33,706 bases of DNA from Rhodococcus sp. (in: high G+C Gram-positive bacteria) (GTDB taxonomy: Bacteria; Actinomycetota; Actinomycetes; Mycobacteriales; Mycobacteriaceae): assembly GCA_004211695.1 (NCBI GenBank), contig SEEV01000027.1, positions 1-33,706 on the forward strand. The letters run 5' to 3'. This document shows, piece by piece, positions 20,401 to 29,400 of the stretch; the first letter of the stretch is position 1; each line of letters opens with the position of its first letter. The position numbers were made by a program, and so were the translations under genes. A model generated the notes under the pieces. It had not been told where the DNA came from, ran no database searches, and was given only the letters and a program-made list of their open reading frames with translations.

Positions 20401-23400
20401 TGATTGCGCGACGGACACCAGGTCGAGATCGGACGGTGTCAGCCCGCCCGCGTCCGGCCTGCGTGCGTGCTCGGCCAGCGCCGTAAGTCCCCGGACCCAC
20501 AGTGCGGCGAGCTCGTCCACGTCCGCGGCCGCCAGCACCCCGGTCGGGTACGACCACGTCGCCGTCAGCACCGGTTCGCCGCCGCGGACGGTGGTGGCGG
20601 CGTTGACGTCCACGACCCAGGCTGCGGGCATGTCGTGGTTCTGGGTGCCGCCGAGGTCCGTTCGTCCCTCGACGGGCAGCCAGGGCACGTCGCCCGCGCT
20701 CGTCGCCACCCGGCCCAGGTAGTTGAAACTGATCTGCGGCGGCCGGAATCGGCTCAGTGCCGCCGACGTGCCCGGGTCCAGGTACCGCAGCATGCCGTAG
20801 CCGATGCCGTGATCGGGGATCGCGAGGAGTTGTTCCTTGATCCCCTTGATCGCGGCGCCGGCCGGGGCTGCGCCGGCGAGGGCGGCGGCGACGTCGATGC
20901 CCGTGAGGTCGAGCCGCACGGGGAACACGGTGGTGAACCAGCCGACGGTGCGGGACAGGTCGGCGCCGGGAACGACGTGGTCTTCGCGGCCGTGGCCCTC
21001 GAGGTTGATCAGCGCTTCGGCCGTCTCCACTCCGCGTTGCCGCCGCCACCGGATCGACGCCAGCGTGAGCGCGGTGAGGAGGCCGTCGCCGACGGCGCCG
21101 TGGAACGCCGCGGGCAGGGTGGTGAGCAGTGCGTCGGTGACGTCCGCAGGCACGTCGACGGTGACGCGCCCCGTGGTGGCGTCGACGTCGACCGCCGGAT
21201 CCAGCGGCCGGGAGCCGAGGAGTGGATCGGGGCCGTCCAGGATCGACCGCCACCGTTCACCCTCGGCGAGCCGGTCCCGCACGGTGTCGGTGAGTCCGTG
21301 CGCCCATCGTCGCATCGACGTTCCGACCGCAGGCAGCGCGGCGGGCAGCCCCTCGGCGACCCGGGCGTGCGCCGCCGCAAGGTCCGCGATCAGGATCCGC
21401 CAGGACACGCCGTCGACGACGAGATGATGCGCGACCAGCAGCAGACGTCCCTGCCCGCCCGGGCCGTCGAACCAGAGCACCTGCAGCATGCTGGCCGACG
21501 CCGGGTCCAGACGGTCGGCCGCCGCGTTCAGTTCGGCTGCGGCGACGGCATCGAAATCGCCGGCGCCGAACGACGGCACAGGCACGTGATGGATCAGCGC
21601 GTCGGCCGACACCGAGCCGATGGGCAGCACCGTCATCCGCCACTGCCCGTCCCCGTCGACGTCGAGTCGCGCGCGGAGCATGTCGTGGCGGTCCAGCACC
21701 GCGTCGACGGCTGCGACGAGATCGTCACGACGCAACCGGGGCGGCGCGGTCACCAGTACCGCCTGGGAGAACCGGTCCAGCCGGCCGCCGGAGCGCCCCA
21801 GCATCCACGCGACGACCGGTGTCAGCGGGACCGGGCCGACGCCACCGCCGGGCAGTTCCTCCAGCACCACGGCATCCGCGCGCTCGTAGTGGGCCACCTC
21901 GGCGAGACCAGCCACGGTCCTGCGCTCGAACACGTCTCGCGGCGACAGGAGTAGACCGGCGGCCTTCGCGCGAGCCACCAACTGGATCGACATGATGCTG
22001 TCGCCGCCCAGCGCGAAGAACGAATCGTCCACCCCCACGAATTCGAGTCCCAGCACGTCCCGGAACAGGTCGGCTAGCAGCGTCTCCGTCTCGGTGCGCG
22101 GCGGCCGACTGTCGGTGACGGTGGCACCGAAGTCCGGTTCCGGCAGCGCCTTCCGGTCGAGCTTGCCGTGGACCGTCACCGGAAGCGCGGCGATGACCAC
22201 CACGGCGGCGGGCACCATGTACGACGCGAGCCGCTCACCGGCGAACTCCAGCAGCGCTGCCGGATCCACGTCCGCGCCGGGTTCGGGCACCACGTACCCG
22301 ATCAGCCGGTGACCCGCGTGGCCGTCCCGGCGCACGTCCGCGACCGCCGCCGCCACGTCCTCGTGCGCGAGGAGTGCGGATTCCACCTCTCCGAGTTCGA
22401 TTCGGAACCCGCGGATCTTCACCTGGAAGTCGGTGCGCCCGAGGTAGTCCAGTTGCCCGTCCGCCGTCCAGCGCACCAGGTCGCCGGTCCGGTACATCCG
22501 GCTTCCCGGTAGCCCGAAGGGATTGGCCACGAAGCGTTCCGCGGTGAGGGCGTGCCGTCCGTGATATCCCCGTGCGAGCGCAGGACCGGCGAGGTACAGC
22601 TCCCCCGCGACGCCGGCCGGTACGGGATGCAGCCGCGCGTCGAGCACCGCTTCGGTGAAGCCGAGCGTCGGAGCGCCGATCGTGACGGGTTCGCCCGGTG
22701 CCAGCGCGGTGCTGATGCTCGACACCACCGTCGCCTCCGTCGGTCCGTACGCGTCGAACATCCTTCGGCCCGGTGCCCAGCGGGCCACCAGTTCGGGCGG
22801 GCAGGACTCACCGCCGGTCACCACGCACTCGACGCTCTCGAGGCCGGCGGGATCGACCGACGCGAGCGCCGCCGGTGTGACGAAGCAGTGCGTGACCCGC
22901 TCGCGCCTCAGCAACTCCGCCAGTTCGTCGCCGCCGAACACGGACGGAGACGCGATCACCATCGTGGCGCCCGGACCGACCGCGAGCATCAGCTCGAGCA
23001 CGGACGCGTCGAAGCTCGGCGACGCGAAGTGCAGGGTCCGGGATTCTGCTGTCGTGCCGAACGTGTCCTGCTCCATCGCAGCGAAATTCGCAAGCCCGCG
23101 GTGGGTGGTCACCACGCCCTTCGGTCTGCCCGTGGATCCCGACGTGTAGATCACGTACGCGGGGTGGTCGACGTGCAGTGCCGACGTGCGGTCCGTGTCG
23201 GTCACCGCCGACGCCGGGAACAGCGACAATTCGGCCTGGGTCGCGGGGTCGCCCGGCACGAGCCACGGGATCGACGCCGGCAGGCCGGGTCGTAGCGCGG
23301 CCGTGGTGATGCCGGCGACGGCGCCCGAGTCGGTGAGCATGTACTCGATGCGCTCGGCGGGATGGCTGGGGTCGACCGGCAGGAACGCGGCCCCTGCCTT

Positions 23401-26400
23401 GGCAACCGACCACACGGCCAGCACGGACTCGATCGACCGCGACAACGCCAGCGCCACCGCGTGTTCCGGTCCGGCGCCGCGGTCGATCAGCAGCCGGGCG
23501 AGCCGGTTCGACCACTCGTCGAGGTCCCGGTAGGACACCTGGCGGCCCTCGAAGGACAGCGCCGCGGCTTCCGGGTCCGCCGCAGCGGCCGCCGCCAGCA
23601 ATTGCGGCAGCGTGCGTGCCGCCACCCCGCCGCCCCCGCTCGCCGTCGTCAGCGCGGCCCACTCGTCCTCACCGAGTACGTCGACGTCGCCGACCGGCGC
23701 GTCCGGCACCGCGGTGACGGCGGCAAGGATCCGGACCAGCCGGTCGGCGAACGCGGCCACGGTGGCCTCGTCGAAGATGTCGGTGGCGTACCCCAGCGCC
23801 GCGCTGATACCCGCGGGATGCCCATCGACGTCCACGTTCTCCCGCACTGTCAGCTGCAGATCGAAGTTGATCGTGTCGAACGCTAGATCGACGGGTTCGA
23901 CGTGCAGCCCCGGCAACTCCAACTCGGGGCGCTCGGTGTTCTGGAATTCGAGCATCACCTGGAACAGCGGCGAGTACGCCGTCGACCGCGACGGTCGCAG
24001 GCTCTCGACGACGCGTTCGAACGGGACGTCCGCGTGTGTGAACGCCCCGAGGTCGGCGTCCCGGACCTGCGTGAGGAGTTCGGCGAACGTGCGGGCGCCG
24101 TCGACGGGTGTGCGGAGTACGAGGGTGTTCACGAACATCCCGACCAGGTCGTCGAGTTCGGCCTCGCCGCGTCCCGCGACGGGTGTGCCCACCGCGACGT
24201 CGCCCGAAGCGCTCAGCCGCGACAGCAGGACCGCCAGCGCGGAGTGCAGGGCCATGAACACGGTCGACCCGTGCCTGCGCGCCATCTGCACCACACCCCG
24301 GTGCAGGTCGGGCGCGATCTCGAACTCGACGCGGCCTGCTCCGAGGGTCCTGGCCGCCGGGCGGGGCCGGTCCGTCGGCAGTTCCAGCACGTCGGGGAGG
24401 TCGGCCAGTGTCGTGGTCCAGTAGTCCAGTTGGCGCGCGAGCGGCGACCCTTCGTCGTCCTCGGCGCCGAGGAGGTCGCGCTGCCACAGCGTGTAGTCGG
24501 CGTACTGGATGGGCAGCGGAGTCCAGTCGGGCGCGGCGCCGTGTAGCCGGGCGGTGTACGCCGACAGGACGTCGCGGGCGAGCGGGACCATCGAGAACCC
24601 GTCCGCCGCGATGTGGTGGACGACGACGGCCAGCACGTGCTCGCCCTCGTCCGGCGCGAACAGCCGGGCCCGCACCGGCGCCTCCGCGGTCACGTCGAAT
24701 CCCGCGGACAGGAAGCGGTGGAGGTCACCGTCGAGGTCCGCCGACGCAAAAGCCTGCGGTGTGAGAACGGGTGCCACCTCCTCCGCCGCGAGGATCACCT
24801 GCCGCGGACCGCGGTCGGTCAGCGGGAACACGGTGCGCAGCGATTCGTGGCGCTCGACGACGTCGGCGAGGGCCGCCTGCATCGCCGGGACGTCGAGCGC
24901 GCCCACGAGCCGGAGCACGATCGCGACGTTGTATGCCGCACTGGTCGTGTCGAACTGGTTGATGAACCACATTCGCTGCTGGGCGAGCGAGACGGGGACC
25001 TCCCGCGACGGATCCCGCGGTGCGGGCCGGGACACTGCGCGCGCCTCCCCGACCTCGGCGCGGGCGGCAAGCCCGGCGACGGTCGGGGAGTCGAACACGT
25101 CGCGCACGCCGAGCCGGCTACCGACCGCGGCGTTGATGCGGGCGACGAGCCGGGTCGCGGTCAGCGAGTTCCCGCCGAGCGCGAAGAAGCCGTCGTTCAC
25201 CCCGACCCGGGCGACGCCGAGCAGGTCGGCGAACACGGCGGCGACGATTTCCTCGACCGGATTGCGCGGGGCGACGAACCCCACCGTGGCGGTGCCGAAG
25301 TCGGCTTCCGGCAGCGCCTTCCGGTCGAGTTTGCCGTTCACGGTCAGCGGGAGGGCGTCGATCACCACCACTGCGGACGGCACCATGTACGTCGGTACCG
25401 TCGCCCCGACCGCGTCGAGTACCGCGGCTGCGTCGACGTCCGCACCCGCCTCGGGGACCACGTAGCCCACCAGCCGGTCGCCGTCCCTGTCGTCGCCGCG
25501 CACCACGACCACCGACTGCGCCACCCCGGCGCACGCGGCCAGCGCCGCCTCCACCTCACCGAGCTCCACCCGGAATCCGCGCAGCTGCACCTGGAAGTCG
25601 CTGCGCCCCACGTACTCGAGCCGGCCGGCCGCACCCCATTTCACGACGTCGCCCGACCGGTACATGCGGGCCCCCGGGTCACGGCCGAACGGATCGGCAA
25701 CGAAACGGGTTGCGGTCAACGCGGACCGGCCGATGTAGCCACGGGACACCTGGTCTCCCGACACGTACAGTTCGCCCACCACCCCTGGCGGTACCGGATG
25801 CAACCGGCTGTCGAGGACGTAGACGCGCAGACCCGGGAGCCCGCCGCCGATCACCGAACCCGGCATCGATGCGGCGAGTGCGCGGTCGAGCGCCAGGAAG
25901 CTGACGTGCACCGTGGTCTCGGTGATGCCGTACATGTTCACCAGCATCGGGGCGCGGTCGTCGTGCCGCGCGTACCACCGCTCGAGCTGTCCGACGTCGA
26001 GGGCCTCGCCGCCGAAGATCACGTGCCGCAACGACAGTGGCGTCCGGTCGGGGTCGTCGACGACGCTCGCCGCCCGATCGGCCTCGGTCAGCTGGTAGAA
26101 CGCCGTCGGGGTCTGGTTCAGCACCGTCACCCGTTCCCGGCGGAGCAGTTCGAGGAACGTGTCCGGCGACCGCGCGGTGAAGTAGTCGACCAGCACCAGC
26201 CTGCCACCGTGGACGAGCGCTCCCCAGAGTTCCCAGACGGAGAAGTCGAAGGCGTATGAATGGAAGAGCGTCCACACGTCGGACGCGTCGAACCCGAACA
26301 GCTCCCGGGTGTCGGTCAGCAGCGTGACGACGCAGCGGTGGGACACCTGAACGCCTTTCGGCCGCCCGGTCGATCCCGACGTGAAGATCACGTACGCGAC

Positions 26401-29400
26401 GGCGTCGGGCCACAGCGGCCGCAGCCGGTCCGAGTCGGTGACCGGCAGTCCGGACAGGTCACCCACAGCGCGGACCGTCTCGGGATCGTCGATCATCACG
26501 CGCGGAATTCCGGCCGGCACCAGCGGGGCGGAGTCGGCACTCACCACGGCGCAGACGGGATGCGCGTCCTCGAACATCGCCGCCACCCGCTCGGCGGGGT
26601 AGCTGGTGTCGACCGGGACGTATCCGCCACCGGCCGCGAGGATCGCCAGCAGCGTCACCACGAGGGCCGGCGTGCGCTCGACCATCACCGCGACCAGCGA
26701 CTCGGCGCCCACACCCTCGGCGATCAGCAACCGCGCCAACCGGTTCGCCCGCTCGTCCAGTTCCCGGTAGGTCAGCGACTCGTCGCCGCCCACCACCGCG
26801 GTGGCGTCCGGGGTGTCCGCGGCCACCCGTGCGAACAACTCGACCACGGTCTGCGCGTCGGCGGCGACCCCGGCGCGGTTCCACCCGTCCAGCACCAGGT
26901 CCCGCTCGGCCGTTCCCAGGACCGTGATATCTCCCACCACCGCAGCCGGGTCGTCCACCACCGCCCGCAGTACCCGCACGAAGCGTTCGCCGAACCCCAC
27001 CGCCGACGTCCGGTCGAACACGTCCGTCGCATACAGGAACGCGGCCGACATGCCCGCGGCAGAGCCCTTGTCGTCGTGGTACTCGGCGAGCGACAGCTGC
27101 AGGTCGAACTTGGCGACCCCCGGATCGACGTCGACCGCTTCGACGGTCAGGCCGGGCAGTTCGAGGTGCGCGCGGACGGTGTTCTGGAATTCGAGCAGCA
27201 CCTGGAACAGCGGCGAATGCGACGTCGACCGGGACGGCGCCAGTTCGTCGACGACGCTCTCGAAGGGAACGTCCGTGTGCCCGAACGCGCCCAGATCCGT
27301 GTCACGGGCGCGGGCCAGCACGTCGGTGAACACCTCGGCCGGGTCGACCCGCGTCCGCAACACCAGCGTGTTGACGAACATCCCCACCAGGTCGTCCAGG
27401 GCCGCCTCGCCGCGACCCGCGATGGGGGTGCCGATGGCGACGTCGTCCGACCCGGACACCCTCGACAACAGCACCGCGAGCGCCGCGTGCATCACCATGA
27501 ACAGCGTCGCGTTGTGCTCGCGCGCGAGCAGGAGCAGCTGCCGGTGCAGGCCCGCGTCGATCGAGAACGGTGCGCTCGCACCTGCGAGTGATCTTGTGAC
27601 AGGCCGGTTCCGGTCGAGGGGCAGGGCGCTCACCTCGGGGAGCTCCGCCAGCGCACCCCGCCAGTAGTGCAGCTGCCGCGACATGAGGCTGTCCGGGTCC
27701 TCGGCGCTGCCGAGGAGCCGCCGCTGCCACACGCTGAAGTCGGCGTACTGCACGGGCAGCGGATCCCAGCTCGGCGCGGCCCCGGACCGGCGCGCCGAGT
27801 ACGCCACCATCAGGTCGCGGGCCAGCGGCGCGAGCGACGCCCCGTCGGCGGCGATGTGGTGCACCACGATCACGAGGACGTGCTCGTCCGGACCGGTCCA
27901 CAACAGCGCGGCCCGCAGCGGGACCTTCACGCTCACGTCGAACCCACCGGCGAGAAGGGTCGCGATCCGGTCGTGCAGCGAGTCGTCGCCGTCGACCTGC
28001 GGGGTGAGATCGGGAAGGACCTCGGCGGCATCGACGATCACCTGGTGCGGGCCGTCCGGCGACGCGGGATACACGGTGCGCAACGATTCGTGCCGGTCGA
28101 TCACGTCGCTCACCGCGGCCCGCAGCGTGTCCGCATCCAGGGGTCCGGTCAGGCGCACGGCCATCGGGATGTTGTACGCCACCGACGAGGTGTCGAACTG
28201 GTTGATGAACCACATCCGTTGCTGCGCCAGCGACAACGGAATCCGCGCGGGGCGCTCCCCGACGGTCAGCGGCGGTCGGTCCACGAGTTCCGTGCCCGTG
28301 CGCCGAACGTGGGCGGCGAGCAGTTCGGCGGTGGGCGCGTCGAACAGCGCCCGCACGCCCACGTCCGATCCGAGCGCCGCGTTGACGCGGGCGATCACCC
28401 GTGTCGCCACCAGGGAGTTGCCGCCGAGGTCGAAGAAGCTGTCGTCGACGCTGATCCGGTCGACTCCGAGGACTTCGGTGAAGACCTCGGCGATCGTCTC
28501 CTCGACCGGGTCGGCCGGCGCCTTGAACTCGGCGGCCGCGGACAGGAACCGCGGTTCCGGCAGCGCCGCGCGGTCCAGCTTCCCGACCGGGTTCAACGGG
28601 ATCTCGTCGAGCACGACGATTACCGAGGGAACCATGTACGCCGGCAACCGGTTCCGCGCCTGCCGCAGCAGTTCCGTCGTCTCGATCGGCCTGCCCGGCG
28701 CGGGGACGACGTACGAGACCAGTACCGTGTCGCCCGACGGTCCGGGCCGTCCGATGGTGACGGCGAGCCGCACGTCGGAATGGGTCTGCAGCATCGCGTC
28801 GATCTCGCCGAGCTCGATCCGGAATCCGCGCACCTTCACCTGGGAGTCGCTGCGCCGCAGATATTCGAGCGTGTGGTCGGGCCGCCACCGCACCACGTCG
28901 CCGGTGCGGTACATCCGGCCCCGGCCGTACGGGTCGGCGACGAACCGCGCGGCGGTGAGACCGGGCCGCCGGTGATAGCCCCGGGCCAGACCGGGTCCGG
29001 CGATGTACAGCTCACCCGGGACGCCGACGGGGACCGGATGCAGCCGGGCGTCGAGCACCATCTCCTCGGCGGCGCGAACCGGCCCACCCAGCGTGATCGG
29101 GCCACCGGGGGTCATCGGCGTGCTGATGTTCGCCATGATCGTGGTTTCGGTGGGCCCGTAGGCGTTGTACAGCCGGCGGCCGGGCGCCCACCGGGCCACC
29201 AGTTCGGGCGGGCACGCCTCACCACCCACGACCACGTCGAGGAAGTCGTCGAGCGTGTCGGGTGGAATCGTGCCCAGCGCCGCGGTGGTCACGAAGCCGT
29301 GGGTGACCCGTTCGTCCCTCAGCAGGTCGGCCAATTCCGAGCCACCGTAGGCGGACGGCGGCACGACCACCATCGTCGCGCCCACCCCGAAGGCCTGCAG

